A DNA stretch of 64,000 bases from Anaerocolumna sp. MB42-C2 (GCF_030913705.1 NZ_CP133190.1:2619501-2683500), one strand, 5' to 3'. Counted from the first letter of the stretch, positions 43,053 through 53,249 are shown. The notes: generated from the letters alone by a model not told the origin. Numbers and translations are program-made.

Positions 43053-43747
43053 ACGATTTCCTCCACATCTTTGGGATGCTCATGTAATTCTATTTCGGCA
43101 ATTTTGCCGTCCCGCATATGTAACACCGTCTGTGCCATCTCGGCAATCGGCGCGTTGTGGGTAACGATGATTACGGTTTTGCCAAGATCCCTTGCCACGT
43201 CTCGGATCAGACGCAGCACCTTTCGGCCGGTCTCGGAATCCAAAGCACCGGTCGGTTCGTCACACAGTACAATCTGTGGATTCTTCGCCAGAGCCCGGGC
43301 GATGGAAACACGCTGCTGTTCACCACCGGACATCTGGCTTGGGAAATTGTCCATCCGCTTTTCAAGCCCGACTCGCTGCAGCATTTCCCTGGCGTCAAGC
43401 GGGTCGGCACAAATCTCCTCGGCGAGCTGCACATTTTCTAATGCAGTCAGGTTAGGCACCAGGTTGTAAAACTGGAACACAAAACCGATCTGCGTCCTTC
43501 GATAGTCGGTAAGCTCCCTCTCTGACATACCGGAAACCTCATACCCGTTAACCGATATCCGGCCGGCGGTGGGCGAATCCATGCCGCCAAGCAGATTAAG
43601 TACCGTGGTTTTTCCCGCGCCGCTCTGTCCGAGCACCACATTGAATGTGCCTTTGTTAAGTTCAAAACTGACACCGTCCACCGCTTTGATGATGTTTCCG
43701 CCGATGTGATAGTCTCTTTCTACGTTTTCGAATGTGATAAAGTCCAT
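43046..43747 (-). CDS. ABC transporter ATP-binding protein, LolD/MacB-ATPase type
   Basis: The start is the ATG at 43745-43747, preceded by AAAGGAG (233 residues); the frame is open 24 codons further upstream without support. Walker A is GQSGAGKTT, the Q-loop QFYNLVP, the signature MSGGEQQRVSIARAL, Walker B IVLCDEPTGALD and the H-loop His in IIVTHN. It energises the permease encoded immediately downstream. G+C content is among the highest in the window, suggesting transfer of this part of the operon. Confidence 0.93.
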   Translation of the reverse strand: MDFITFENVERDYHIGGNIIKAVDGVSFELNKGTFNVVLGQSGAGKTTVLNLLGGMDSPTAGRISVNGYEVSGMSERELTDYRRTQIGFVFQFYNLVPNLTALENVQLAEEICADPLDAREMLQRVGLEKRMDNFPSQMSGGEQQRVSIARALAKNPQIVLCDEPTGALDSETGRKVLRLIRDVARDLGKTVIIVTHNAPIAEMAQTVLHMRDGKIAEIELHEHPKDVEEIVW

Positions 43748-43929
43748 ATGTTGTCTCCTTTGCTGCGTAACTTGCCGGCACACCTTATCTATTATGAGAA
43801 GTCGTGATCTATATATCACTGCTTATCTTTGTAACGTTGCAGTTTAGCCTGTAAACTCTAACTTCGTAACCCTTGCAAGTTTTACACATTCTTGACTTTT
43901 AACTAAGAATTCATTATAATGACACTGTG

Positions 43930-43984
43930 TTGATTATGCAACCATCAACTTTTTAATAGATGTCTTGTTTGCAACAAATTATCT
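43930..43984. promoter_or_regulatory. Candidate TetR operator(s) between export operon and regulator gene
   Basis: A compound dyad AGAT-N3-TTGTT-N3-AACAA-N3-ATCT is centred at 43971 (43958-43984). A second one, TTGAT-N9-ATCAA, lies at 43930-43948. Both are in the divergent intergenic region, where a TetR autorepressor would be expected to bind. Confidence 0.5.
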
Positions 43985-44047
43985 TATAAATGTCGTTTTA
44001 AAAACAAGATTGGTCAATTTTTATATTTAAGTGAGGTGAGCGGAACC

Positions 44048-44617
44048 TTGATAAAAGAAATGAAAGAAAACCGAAAAACACGTTATACAAGAATGGTTTT
44101 GCAAGAGAGCCTTTTTGAATTAATGGAGATAAAACCCATTGCTAAAATAACAATCAAAGAACTCTGTGAGAATGCAGATATCAACCGGACGACTTTTTAT
44201 GCGTATTATACCGACCAATACGACCTTCTACGTAAAATCCAGGATGAAACCCTGTTATGGGTGAAAGAGTCCCTTTCCAATCTAATTGGCCAAACGGACA
44301 AGCATGAAAAAATGATGGTCCTGGAAAAGATTTTCCAATATTTTGTAGAAAACAGCAGACATCTTAAGATTCTGATGAGCGAGCAGGGTGATATCGATTT
44401 TCAGAAACAGATGTTTACCTTAATATACCAGCAATGCGGGATATCCCCCACCGCTACACCCGAAACGAACTTTGGTATCAGCAAGGATTATTTTATATTT
44501 GCTGTGAACGGAAGCGTCGGCCTCTTACAGCACTGGCTGAAAAATGGTATCAATCAATCTGCACAGGAAATGGCCGAGACTATTTACAATATGACTTTCC
44601 GATTAGTCAGCTGGTAA
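44048..44617 (+). CDS. TetR/AcrR-family transcriptional regulator
   Basis: I take the TTG at 44048-44050 as start because GAGGTG lies nine bases upstream; a GTG at 44036 in frame would overlap that site. The product has 189 residues. The N-terminal HTH reads ITIKELCENADINRTTFYAYYTDQYDLL (about residues 35-62), typical of TetR_N. The C-terminal helical domain (FAVNGSVGLLQHWLKNG) is like the TetR_C subgroup of drug-export regulators. It is divergent from the MacAB-like operon and probably represses it until a substrate binds. Confidence 0.88.
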   Translation: MIKEMKENRKTRYTRMVLQESLFELMEIKPIAKITIKELCENADINRTTFYAYYTDQYDLLRKIQDETLLWVKESLSNLIGQTDKHEKMMVLEKIFQYFVENSRHLKILMSEQGDIDFQKQMFTLIYQQCGISPTATPETNFGISKDYFIFAVNGSVGLLQHWLKNGINQSAQEMAETIYNMTFRLVSW

Positions 44618-44678
44618 ATGCCGGCTGAAAATCCCGACTTAATGACGAAGTTTGTCCTTAAACACAATCCTTAAAAAG

Positions 44679-44733
44679 AAAGAGCTAATTTCAAACATTA
44701 GATACTAAATCTGTTGTCTGAAATTAGCTCTTT
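44679..44733. terminator. Bidirectional terminator between convergent genes
   Basis: AAAGAGCTAATTTCA pairs with TGAAATTAGCTCTTT (15 bp, perfect) between the converging TetR and DUF4886 genes, with A/T runs on both sides. Confidence 0.85.
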
Positions 44734-44746
44734 AGCTATATAAGTT

Positions 44747-45505
44747 TTACTTACTGTTAACCATATCATGTATACATGCTTTGATTAACTGAATTTCATC
44801 TTTGTCTATAGAAGCTTCTTCTCCCCTTGGGGGCAGATAATTATTAACTAAGAGATTACCTTTTATTACATATTCGTACCAGGTTGCTGCCAAAGCATAT
44901 CTTCCGTAAAGGTAATGCATATGAAATCCATCTCTGCAAAGGCTTTTCCCGCCATTTTTATAATCAAAAGCCGGAAGGGTACGCAGTTTCTGAATCACTT
45001 CCCCAAAAGGAATAATGTCCAGAGACAATTCCTGTGCAACTGTACTGTAACATTTTCTTAATGCCTGATACATCTCTTCCTGGCTTCTATGATACAGCTC
45101 ATACTGTGAGTGATCGGAATCAATTTCATATGCCCAGGTCTGATGAATGAGTTGTTTTGCCTTTGGAGCGTATTGACTCACATATGCTGACAGGTCCTTA
45201 CTATATGGGTGGTATGTATCGATTAATCCGCTGAACCCGCTGCATTGCTGCATGGTGACAATATCCCAGTCCTCTTCTGTTAAAACTTCTTTAATGGTAA
45301 CGTATTTACCTGTAGGTACTCCGTTAAGCTGATATTCATAATCCGCTTTCTTCCCGGTGATATTATCCCAATGACGTTCTAAAGAACATCCGCCGATATA
45401 GAGGTTCACTACTTTTGTATCAATACCGCCTGTCTTGGCCAAGTCAAACAGATATGTAGTAGAATCCTGCGAGAAACTATTGCCTATACATAATATTTTT
45501 ATCAT
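44747..45505 (-). CDS. DUF4886 (SGNH-hydrolase-like) protein
   Basis: A 252-residue protein starting MIKILCIGNSFSQDS, the GNSFS block of DUF4886, with the second conserved block D-G-F-H-M-H near residue 210 that corresponds to the catalytic D-x-x-H of SGNH esterases. There is no signal peptide. The family is common in gut Bacteroidetes and Clostridia near carbohydrate genes and is thought to be an esterase; the substrate is unknown. It is monocistronic. Confidence 0.8.
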   Translation of the reverse strand: MIKILCIGNSFSQDSTTYLFDLAKTGGIDTKVVNLYIGGCSLERHWDNITGKKADYEYQLNGVPTGKYVTIKEVLTEEDWDIVTMQQCSGFSGLIDTYHPYSKDLSAYVSQYAPKAKQLIHQTWAYEIDSDHSQYELYHRSQEEMYQALRKCYSTVAQELSLDIIPFGEVIQKLRTLPAFDYKNGGKSLCRDGFHMHYLYGRYALAATWYEYVIKGNLLVNNYLPPRGEEASIDKDEIQLIKACIHDMVNSK

Positions 45506-45608
45506 ATTGCTCCTGCCTTTACCAGATAATGTATCTCATCATATTTCTCATTAAATATAACAGTAATTTTTTGAATTTTCAACATAGATCCGTCAATTAT
45601 TTTGTAAC

Positions 45609-47612
45609 TTAGATCTTAAACTTGGAAACGGCTTCAACAAGTTTATTAGAACTGTTTCTTGTTTCCCTTGCATATACAGAAACCTTTTCTGCACTGTCTA
45701 CTATATTTCCTGCCTTTTCCGCAATATGATAAGTACCCTCTGCTTCTTCCTGAGTTGACGCAGATACTTCATTAATCGCTTTAACCATTCCTGACATAAT
45801 GGTTGACAGCTGCTCGGTAGTTTTATTCAAATCTGCTACAAAAGCAGCAACCAGATTAGCATCCTTATTATACTGCTCCCCTGTAGTTACGATGGCATCA
45901 TAATCTCTTACTATACTAGTATCCACAAATTCCAGCAGTACTAGAGAATTGGTTGACAGGTTTTCCACGGACTTAACTACTTCTGCTGTCACAGACTGTA
46001 TTTTTTGAACCAGATTCGTTGAATTCTCAGCAAGTTTCCTAATTTCATCAGCTACAACTGCAAAACCCGATCCCGCTTCTCCTGCTCTGGCTGCCTCAAT
46101 CGCCGCATTCAGAGCCAGTAGATTTGTCTGTTCGGAAATCTGTAAGATTGCCTCCGTTAAATTATTTATCTCCTCAACTTTCTTTGCCTCTTCAACTGAA
46201 TTTTTTAATGATTCCGATGAAGTAAGATATATTTCTTTTGCACGATTACTGGAGTTAACCCCATTCTCTTTTAAATTTAATGCTCTTTTACTAATTTCTT
46301 TTGCATTATCTGCCCCTTCTGCTGCTCCATTTGTTATGGAATTTATTGAGTATTCTATTTCAGCGGAGGCTGCATTCATTTCCTCTGCTGAGGCTGCGGT
46401 TTCTTCTGCTCCCGCCGACAATTCCTCTATTGTTGCAGAAACTTCTTCTATTTCATTTAAAAGTAATTTTATACTTGATTCCTGTACATCTACGTTTTTT
46501 GAAACATTTTTAGATTCATCCGATACCAGATTAATAATATTGGAAACCGATTTTTTCATGATATCTAATGATTTTGCTAATTTTCCTACTTCATCGTTTT
46601 TCTTCAGCAAGGCTGCCGGTATGTCACAGGTGAAATCTCCCCCTGCAATTTGGTCCAGTTTACCGGTAATCGCTTTAATTGGTTTCACCAATGCATCGGT
46701 AAAAAGAAGCGTAATTAAGATAGCTATAACCAGAAAAATTAGAGCGGCAACTCCCAAATATAATGTCATAGAAGTTAAACCGGCTAATACATCTCCTCGA
46801 ACCGCAGATACTGCAAGATACCAATCTGCTCCTTTAATTGAACTATAACCGACATATTTCTTAACCCCTTGATAAGAATATTCGCCATACCCATTCTCAC
46901 TTTGCACCATTTTGCTTGCTAACGATGCAAATTCAACAAATGAAGCATCGGTTTTACCTAATTCTATAACATTAACTTTATTTTTTATTTTTTCAATATC
47001 TTCATTAGCAACCGCCGTGCCGGACCCATTAATCATAAAAGTCGTACCGGATTTACCAAATTTTATTCCATTTGTAATATCACTGATGGTTTGGGTTTCA
47101 AGAGCTTTAAATAAGATTCCCACAACTTGACCATCCCAGGTTACAGGTACTGATATTGTATTAATATATCTCCCCTTCGTCGATGCATCTTCTATAGGAT
47201 CTGATACTGCGCGCTCACCTTTGATAGACTTTTGAAAATATTCTCTTGAACTTACATTAATAACGGTAACACCATCAGGAGCTAATGCATTACCTTGTGC
47301 ATCGGTATAAACAATATTTAATACCCCTGTGGCTTCCACTATCTGCTTTAGCAAAGTACTCTTATCCGCCATAGATATGCTGGGATCTGCGATAGTGCTA
47401 ATGGAAGCTAATTCTTCTAATGAACTCCACTGTCCTTCCAGGTATTCATTCACTATATTTGCACCCTGTTTCGCTAATTCTTTTAATTCCGTGTGAACAG
47501 TGTCCTCCAGCTGATTTTTTGAAACTTGATACGACGTAAACCCTAAACCAATACAAACTACCAGCAGCATTGCACTAATAACCCCTGCATACTTCCATTT
47601 AATACTTTTCAT
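45609..47612 (-). CDS. Methyl-accepting chemotaxis protein
   Basis: The start is the ATG at 47610-47612 behind AAAGGAG (667 residues). One membrane helix at about 8-28, a dCache-type extracellular sensor (about 35-275), a second helix (about 280-303), HAMP (about 304-358), then a cytoplasmic signalling domain. The hairpin tip is [35 protein letters not shown]. It senses an extracellular small molecule and signals through CheA/CheW. No che genes lie nearby. Confidence 0.93.
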   Translation of the reverse strand: MKSIKWKYAGVISAMLLVVCIGLGFTSYQVSKNQLEDTVHTELKELAKQGANIVNEYLEGQWSSLEELASISTIADPSISMADKSTLLKQIVEATGVLNIVYTDAQGNALAPDGVTVINVSSREYFQKSIKGERAVSDPIEDASTKGRYINTISVPVTWDGQVVGILFKALETQTISDITNGIKFGKSGTTFMINGSGTAVANEDIEKIKNKVNVIELGKTDASFVEFASLASKMVQSENGYGEYSYQGVKKYVGYSSIKGADWYLAVSAVRGDVLAGLTSMTLYLGVAALIFLVIAILITLLFTDALVKPIKAITGKLDQIAGGDFTCDIPAALLKKNDEVGKLAKSLDIMKKSVSNIINLVSDESKNVSKNVDVQESSIKLLLNEIEEVSATIEELSAGAEETAASAEEMNAASAEIEYSINSITNGAAEGADNAKEISKRALNLKENGVNSSNRAKEIYLTSSESLKNSVEEAKKVEEINNLTEAILQISEQTNLLALNAAIEAARAGEAGSGFAVVADEIRKLAENSTNLVQKIQSVTAEVVKSVENLSTNSLVLLEFVDTSIVRDYDAIVTTGEQYNKDANLVAAFVADLNKTTEQLSTIMSGMVKAINEVSASTQEEAEGTYHIAEKAGNIVDSAEKVSVYARETRNSSNKLVEAVSKFKI

Positions 47613-47639
47613 AGATTCTCCTTTTGTCATTTGTTATTT

Positions 47640-47990
47640 AATTATTTGTATCTAATTATACATTATTAGACATAAATCGACAATGTTTTAATGTAAGTTT
47701 TACCAATTAGTTTAATTTGAGGCTATATAATTTATTGATCCTATTATTTCTAGTGGTACTGTCACTCCCCTGCAAAAAGCAGCGGTTTCGTGAACAATAA
47801 CACGCTTCGCGATGCACACAAAACGAGGAGAAAGCGTTCCTCGGCTGCAATTCTCCGGTTTTCTGTGACTTTCCCTTCGCTGCACTCACAAAATACACGT
47901 CGCATCCGTTCCCTGTGAACAGTACATTTTTAGAACTACTGCTGCCCGTCGGGCTTACTTATCGAATCTGATAAAATTTCTTATACGATA
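47640..47990. other. Non-coding stretch
   Basis: No gene seen. The part 47750-47960 is less AT-rich than typical spacers here and contains several short inverted segments but no convincing frame; a 63-codon minus frame (47707-47898) has no ribosome site. It may be remnant coding DNA. Confidence 0.4.
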
Positions 47991-47991
47991 A

Positions 47992-48043
47992 AAAGAGCTT
48001 ATTCAAAATTAAATATTAATTAATAATTTTGAATAAGCTCTTT
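47992..48043. terminator. Terminator of infC-rpmI-rplT
   Basis: AAAGAGCTTATTCAAAATTA pairs with its complement across a ten-base loop, with A-run and T-run on the two sides, after the rplT stop. Confidence 0.88.
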
Positions 48044-48088
48044 ATCTATATCAATGATTTTGAATTCAATTTAATTGGAATGAATGAT

Positions 48089-48445
48089 TTAAGCTATTTT
48101 GGACTTTGCAACTTCAGTTAAAGCTGTGAAGCCTGCAGGATCGTTGATAGCCATGTCAGATAACATTTTTCTATTGATTTCAACTCCGGCAACTTTCAAG
48201 CCAAACATAAGTTTGCTGTAAGAAAGACCGTTCATTCTTGCTGCTGCATTGATTCTGGCAATCCATAATTGTCTGAATTGTCTCTTTCTCTGTCTTCTTC
48301 CGGCAAATGAAGAAGTTAAAGCTCTCATAACGGATTGTTTTGCTACTCTATATTGTTTTGATCTGGCTCCTCTATAACCTTTTGCCAGTTTTAATACTCT
48401 ATTATGTCTTTTTTTAGCATTTAATGCGCCTTTAATTCTAGCCAT
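48089..48445 (-). CDS. rplT: 50S ribosomal protein L20
   Basis: A 118-residue basic protein ([33 protein letters not shown]) of standard length. It binds 23S rRNA early in large-subunit assembly and in Firmicutes represses its own operon by binding the leader. It is the last gene of infC-rpmI-rplT. Confidence 0.98.
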   Translation of the reverse strand: MARIKGALNAKKRHNRVLKLAKGYRGARSKQYRVAKQSVMRALTSSFAGRRQRKRQFRQLWIARINAAARMNGLSYSKLMFGLKVAGVEINRKMLSDMAINDPAGFTALTEVAKSKIA

Positions 48446-48476
48446 GTTCTATTTCCCTCCTTATATCACCTATATC

Positions 48477-48674
48477 TTATAGATATGGCATAATCTTCTT
48501 CATATTCTTTACTTTTGTTGCATCTGTTAAAGTAGCTTTTCTAAGATTTCTCTTTCTCTTAGTAGACTTCTTTGTTAAGATATGGCTTTTATAAGCTTTC
48601 ATTCTCTTTAACTGTCCTGTACCGGTTTTCTTGAAACGCTTTGCTGCTGATCTGTTAGTTTTAATTTTAGGCAT
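48477..48674 (-). CDS. rpmI: 50S ribosomal protein L35
   Basis: A 65-residue basic protein ([45 protein letters not shown]) of standard length, located between infC and rplT with good ribosome sites. Confidence 0.98.
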   Translation of the reverse strand: MPKIKTNRSAAKRFKKTGTGQLKRMKAYKSHILTKKSTKRKRNLRKATLTDATKVKNMKKIMPYL

Positions 48675-48853
48675 GATATTTCCTCCTTAATCATGATACA
48701 ATTAACTTATCCCCCTTACGGGTTGTCCAATTGTCTTTTTTATTATTATCCACTCGGCAAAATCTGTTCGGGTCTTTCGCTGCATAACCGAAGCTTAAGC
48801 TTCGGTTATTGCTTATATTATATTAAAGTGTCCCGTATATTTACAAAGTGTAA

Positions 48854-49360
48854 TTAACGCTTTTCAGTCAAAAACAGAATCATGCTTCTGCCTTCTAACT
48901 TAGCTGGTTTCTCAACGACTGCAACATCCTCAAGCCTTGCAAAGAAATCATCTAATATCTGCTTACTGGATGACATATGTGCCATTTCCCTACCACGGAA
49001 ACGAAGAGCTACTTTTACTTTATCACCTTTTGTGATAAACTTTCTTGCCTGATTTGCCTTAGTATTAAGATCATTCTCATCAATATTGGGTGATAAACGA
49101 ATCTCTTTTACTTCGGTAATCTTCTGCTTTTTCTTAGCTTCTTTTTCTTTTCTTGCTAATTCATATCTGTACTTACCATAGTCGATAATTTTACATACAG
49201 GCGGTTTAGCGGTAGGAGCAATCTTAACCAAATCAAGATTGGCTTCTTTAGCAAGCTTCAGTGCATCCTTAATCGGTAATATACCTAACTGCTCGCCTTC
49301 TTCTCCAATTAAACGGACTTCTTTGTCTCTAATTTGCTCATTGATCATTAATTCACTAAT
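48854..49360 (-). CDS. infC: Translation initiation factor IF-3, ATT start
   Basis: The protein body is a complete IF-3 (INEQIRDKEVRLIGEEGEQLGI ... FRGREMAHMSS). The ribosome site GGAGGTG (49368-49374) is placed seven bases before an ATT codon at 49358-49360, in frame four codons ahead of the first ATG (49348), which has no ribosome site of its own. ATT starts are the rule for infC in many bacteria, because IF-3 discriminates against them and so limits its own synthesis. With this start the protein is 168 residues. IF-3 binds the 30S subunit and monitors start-codon choice. Confidence 0.92.
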   Translation of the reverse strand: MSELMINEQIRDKEVRLIGEEGEQLGILPIKDALKLAKEANLDLVKIAPTAKPPVCKIIDYGKYRYELARKEKEAKKKQKITEVKEIRLSPNIDENDLNTKANQARKFITKGDKVKVALRFRGREMAHMSSSKQILDDFFARLEDVAVVEKPAKLEGRSMILFLTEKR

Positions 49361-49412
49361 AGTACTGCACCTCCATAGGTTGAATATTCCATTGTCGTGT
49401 TATTTTATGAAA

Positions 49413-49620
49413 TAAAAAAGTGGATAGCAAAGTCTATCCACGTTCCAATTCGTTAAATTCCTCACTGAATTCAATCAATAAGTACTAATTACACAGCTTT
49501 TTGCTGTCTTTTACCGAAATTATGAACCAAAGTCACACGTTAGTGCTAAGGTGAGAGTGGATACTCTGCTTTGTTGTTATCGTTGAATCACCATAAATAT
49601 AATTACGTATGATTCACAAG
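49413..49620 (-). ncRNA. L20-type leader with terminator upstream of infC
   Basis: The transcript between the promoter at 49628 and infC contains the conserved-looking stretch AGAGTATCCACTCTCACC, then TTAGCACTAACG. It ends with a hairpin GTGGATAG/CTATCCAC followed by TTTTTT (49413-49441). This is the layout of the Firmicute L20 leader, where L20 binding favours the terminator. Identification is by motif memory; a covariance-model scan would settle it. Confidence 0.7.
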
Positions 49621-49627
49621 CTTTATA

Positions 49628-49656
49628 AGTATAACACAGTTAATAAAAAATGTCAA
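49628..49656 (-). promoter_or_regulatory. Sigma-A promoter of the infC operon
   Basis: TTGACA (49651-49656) and TATACT (49628-49633) with a 17-base spacer, just upstream of the leader. Confidence 0.8.
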
Positions 49657-49827
49657 TATTATATTTTTTATACTTATAATAATTTTATCTGGTATAACTA
49701 TTCCGGATTTCTTAACTTCATATCCTATAACCATGGAAACTATTCTCTAACTTGTATAAGTTAAGTATATCCATAATTAAAAGTATAACACATTTCTAAA
49801 ATACTTATTTGTAACAAATATTAAAGG

Positions 49828-51417
49828 TTACTCTCTGCCGAACTCCGATAACTTAAGTTCCTTGTTACGGTCTAAAACTGTCTGAATACTCCAGCTGTGT
49901 ACAAAAAGCAATAAAGGATTTCCTTTTAAATCTTTTACTTTTTTCGTATCGGAAGTAATACTTAGTTTACTTACATCCAGACTTTTGTTTTCTATCCAGC
50001 GGATATATTCATATGCTAAGGGCTCCAGGCGAATTTCCACACCATACTCGGACTCCAGGCGGAATTTTAATACGTCAAACTGCAATACGCCTACCACTCC
50101 TACAATGATTTCTTCCATCCCCGTATTAAATTCCTGAAATATCTGAATAGCACCTTCCTGGGCAATCTGGGATACTCCTTTTAAGAATTGCTTTCTCTTC
50201 ATGGTATCCACCTGTCTTACCTTTGCAAAATGCTCCGGTGAAAAGGTCGGAATTCCTTCATAAGCAATCTTTTTGTCCGGCATACACAAGGTATCACCAA
50301 TGGAAAAAATGCCCGGATCAAATACACCGATAATATCTCCGGCATAAGCTTCCTCTACGATTTTTCTCTCCTGTGCCATTAATTGCTGGGGTTGGGACAG
50401 TCGTATCTTTTTCCCGCCCTGTACGTGATTTACTTCCATACCGGCTTCAAATTTACCGGAACAGATACGCATGAATGCAATTCTGTCTCTGTGGGCTTTG
50501 TTCATATTTGCCTGAATTTTAAATACAAAAGCAGAGAACTCATTCTGCACCGGATCAATGACTCCCTCCGTTGATTTTCTTGGTAACGGTGAAGTTGTCA
50601 TGGACAAGAAATGTTTCAAAAACGTTTCCACACCAAAATTCGTTAATGCGGAACCAAAAAATACCGGCGTTAATTTGCCTTCTCTTACTAAATCAATATC
50701 AAATTCACTGCTGGCACCATCCAACAAATCGATTTCTTCTGCTAAAATCTCATGATTCGCCTTACCGATTAAGTTATCCAGACTTTCATCTCCTAATTCT
50801 ACTTCTACGGTATCAACTTCTTTCTGTCCGTTATTGGCTGCGAAAAAACGTGTGATATGTTTTGTTTCCCTGTCATAAACCCCCTTGAAGTTTTTACCGG
50901 AACCAATGGGCCAGTTAATGGGACAGGTACGAATTCCAAGAACAGTTTCTATATCATCTAACAATTCAAATGTATCTTTCGCTTCCCGATCCATTTTATT
51001 AATAAAAGTAAAGATAGGAATATTACGCATAACACAAACCTTAAATAGCTTAATGGTCTGATTCTCAACACCTTTTGAAGCATCGATTACCATGACTGCT
51101 GAATCTGCTGCCATTAAAGTACGATAAGTATCTTCCGAGAAATCCTGATGTCCCGGAGTATCCAGAATATTGATGCAGTAATCTCCGTAGTTAAATTGCA
51201 TTACGGAAGAAGTAACCGAAATACCACGCTGTTTCTCAATTTCCATCCAATCGGAAACTGCATGCCGATCTGTTTTTTTCCCCTTAACCGAACCAGCCAG
51301 GTTAATAGCTCCACCATATAGCAGAAGTTTTTCTGTTAGAGTTGTCTTTCCGGCATCCGGATGGGATATAATTGCAAAGGTACGTCTTTTATTAATTTCC
51401 TTCGTATAATCAGCCAA
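49828..51417 (-). CDS. prfC: Peptide chain release factor 3
   Basis: A 529-residue translational GTPase: P-loop SHPDAGKTTLTEK, DTPGHQDFSEDTYR (switch II), NKMDRE (G4). The overall length and C-terminal region (LRLEPLAYEYIRWI-like: EIRLEPLAYEYIRWIENK) match RF3 rather than EF-G. It recycles RF1/RF2 after peptide release. Monocistronic; a TTGACA at 51485-51490 is a candidate -35. Confidence 0.96.
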   Translation of the reverse strand: MADYTKEINKRRTFAIISHPDAGKTTLTEKLLLYGGAINLAGSVKGKKTDRHAVSDWMEIEKQRGISVTSSVMQFNYGDYCINILDTPGHQDFSEDTYRTLMAADSAVMVIDASKGVENQTIKLFKVCVMRNIPIFTFINKMDREAKDTFELLDDIETVLGIRTCPINWPIGSGKNFKGVYDRETKHITRFFAANNGQKEVDTVEVELGDESLDNLIGKANHEILAEEIDLLDGASSEFDIDLVREGKLTPVFFGSALTNFGVETFLKHFLSMTTSPLPRKSTEGVIDPVQNEFSAFVFKIQANMNKAHRDRIAFMRICSGKFEAGMEVNHVQGGKKIRLSQPQQLMAQERKIVEEAYAGDIIGVFDPGIFSIGDTLCMPDKKIAYEGIPTFSPEHFAKVRQVDTMKRKQFLKGVSQIAQEGAIQIFQEFNTGMEEIIVGVVGVLQFDVLKFRLESEYGVEIRLEPLAYEYIRWIENKSLDVSKLSITSDTKKVKDLKGNPLLLFVHSWSIQTVLDRNKELKLSEFGRE

Positions 51418-51855
51418 AATAAATCCTCCAAACCATCTGATAATTTAAAATTCTGTTTTTAAATAATTTATATACAAAATTTATGTCAATTTTCTGTACT
51501 ATCTAATTTCTCTCATACCAAAATTATGTGGAATCAAATTTATTGTTACGCAAATACAATTTTTCTATCATTTTTCTCTTTCAATAAATATCCATCAAAA
51601 CCTCTTCATGATATAATAAATAAGTACTAATTGTCAAGGTATTTATACAACTCGGCTCTGTAAACTACATATTAAAACATAAAAATATTTATGTTCCTAA
51701 CCTAATACAACTAAGTTACCTTATAGACTTTATTGCCAAGAAATGTTATCACTATTTGTTTCCAGATATTTCTTATGCTATAATTAGTTTGTACCTTATA
51801 AACCATCAAAAATAAGTACAATTTTAAGTGTGGGAAAGCAACGAGGAGATTTTAT

Positions 51856-53142
51856 ATGAATACTATATGTAAGCTTATGAAGTTTAATAGAAAAAAAATA
51901 ATACTCTGCTTAGGTACCTTCTTATTGATTCTATTTTCTTTGTGCGGTGCAGACAACGTCAATGCAGAAAACAATGAATTTACCATTGAGGATGGAATAC
52001 TGGTCAAATACTCTGGCGTGAGCGATATTGTTATAATTCCTGACACTGTTACAAGTATTGGAAATTCGGCCTTTTCCCGCTGTAAAGAAATAAAAAACAT
52101 ATCAATTCCAGACACCGTAACAAGCATTGGAATTTCAGCTTTTTCTTCCTGTACTAATTTAGAAAGTCTTGACATTCCTGATTCCGTGACAGAAATCAGG
52201 GAAAGTGCATTTACCGGATGCACTAAACTGAGAGAAATAAAACTCCCCCAAACTATAACTCAGATTGAAAATATGACCTTTTATCAATGCAGAAGTTTAG
52301 CTTATGTATCCATACCGGATTCCGTTACAGTCATTGGTCCATGGGCTTTTAGAGACTGTAATAGTTTAAAGAACATAACTATACCAGCTTCTGTAACGAC
52401 GCTAGACATAATGTCCTTTTCTGACTGTTCAAACTTAACTGATGTTAAGTACTCTAATTCAATAAAAAATATTAGATACCGGGCATTTTATAGAACCCCC
52501 TGGATACATGCCAGAAAAAAAGCGGATAAATTCGTTGTGATAAATGGTATTATGATTGATATCAGCAGCAGCCGGAAAGGAAAGGTAACTATCCCCGATA
52601 CAGTAACGAAAATAGGGGAAGGGGCATTGGAAAACTGTAATACTATTACAAATATTATAATCCCCTCAACCGTTACAACTATAGAAGGCTCTGCCTTTGC
52701 AAGATGCCGTAAATTAAAAAGTGTTCAAATACCGGCTTCCGTAAAAAAAATCAGCAGCGGCGCATTTAAAGAATGCACTTCCCTTAAGACAATAGACCTT
52801 CCTCCTGACATTACAGAACTCAGTGATAGTATTTTTATGGGTTGCAGCAGTTTAACTAATATAACGATTCCCAAAAAGGTTACCAAAATTGGGGATAGTG
52901 CTTTTTGTAATTGCTATAACTTAAAACGTATTATAATACCTGATAAGACTACAAGTTTGGGCAATTATGCCTTTTACCATTGCGACGCTTTAAAAAGTAT
53001 AACAATACCGGCCTCGGTAAAAAATATGGGAGAGTATATGTTTGGTGCTCTCAATAAAGATTTAACTATTATCTGTAAGAAAAATTCTTATGCACATTCT
53101 TTCGCCAGAAAAAAAAATATTAAATACTCTTTTATAAAATAA
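51856..53142 (+). CDS. Secreted leucine-rich-repeat (LRR_5/BspA-like) protein
   Basis: A 428-residue protein with signal peptide (about residues 13-36, ending VNAENN). About fourteen to fifteen repeats of 23 residues follow, on the pattern I-P-x-x-V-T-x-I-G-x-x-A-F-x-x-C-x-x-L-x-x-I-x, the LRR_5 type of BspA-like proteins. No LPXTG, SLH or other anchor is visible at the C terminus (KKNIKYSFIK), so it is secreted or bound non-covalently. Such proteins bind host or bacterial surface ligands. There is a break in the repeat near residues 205-235 (WIHARKKADKFVVINGIMID), a common insert in these proteins. It stands alone on the plus strand. Confidence 0.9.
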   Translation: MNTICKLMKFNRKKIILCLGTFLLILFSLCGADNVNAENNEFTIEDGILVKYSGVSDIVIIPDTVTSIGNSAFSRCKEIKNISIPDTVTSIGISAFSSCTNLESLDIPDSVTEIRESAFTGCTKLREIKLPQTITQIENMTFYQCRSLAYVSIPDSVTVIGPWAFRDCNSLKNITIPASVTTLDIMSFSDCSNLTDVKYSNSIKNIRYRAFYRTPWIHARKKADKFVVINGIMIDISSSRKGKVTIPDTVTKIGEGALENCNTITNIIIPSTVTTIEGSAFARCRKLKSVQIPASVKKISSGAFKECTSLKTIDLPPDITELSDSIFMGCSSLTNITIPKKVTKIGDSAFCNCYNLKRIIIPDKTTSLGNYAFYHCDALKSITIPASVKNMGEYMFGALNKDLTIICKKNSYAHSFARKKNIKYSFIK

Positions 53143-53249
53143 AATGAAACTCTACTTAATAGTTACTGCCAACGGTCTTGCAATTGCTCTCACCTCTTTT
53201 GAGATATTCACGTTTTGCTTGATATAGTGCCATGCCTGGATCACACAAG

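Noticed and set aside
42909..43469. 186-codon and nearby plus-strand frames
   Set aside because: They are antisense to the ABC ATPase and permease and arise from the higher GC content there.
47707..47898. 63-codon minus-strand frame
   Set aside because: No ribosome site, no family pattern, and the stretch is broken in all other frames.
51856..53142. Periodic 69-base pattern as a DNA repeat element
   Set aside because: It is explained by the 23-residue leucine-rich repeats of the encoded protein.
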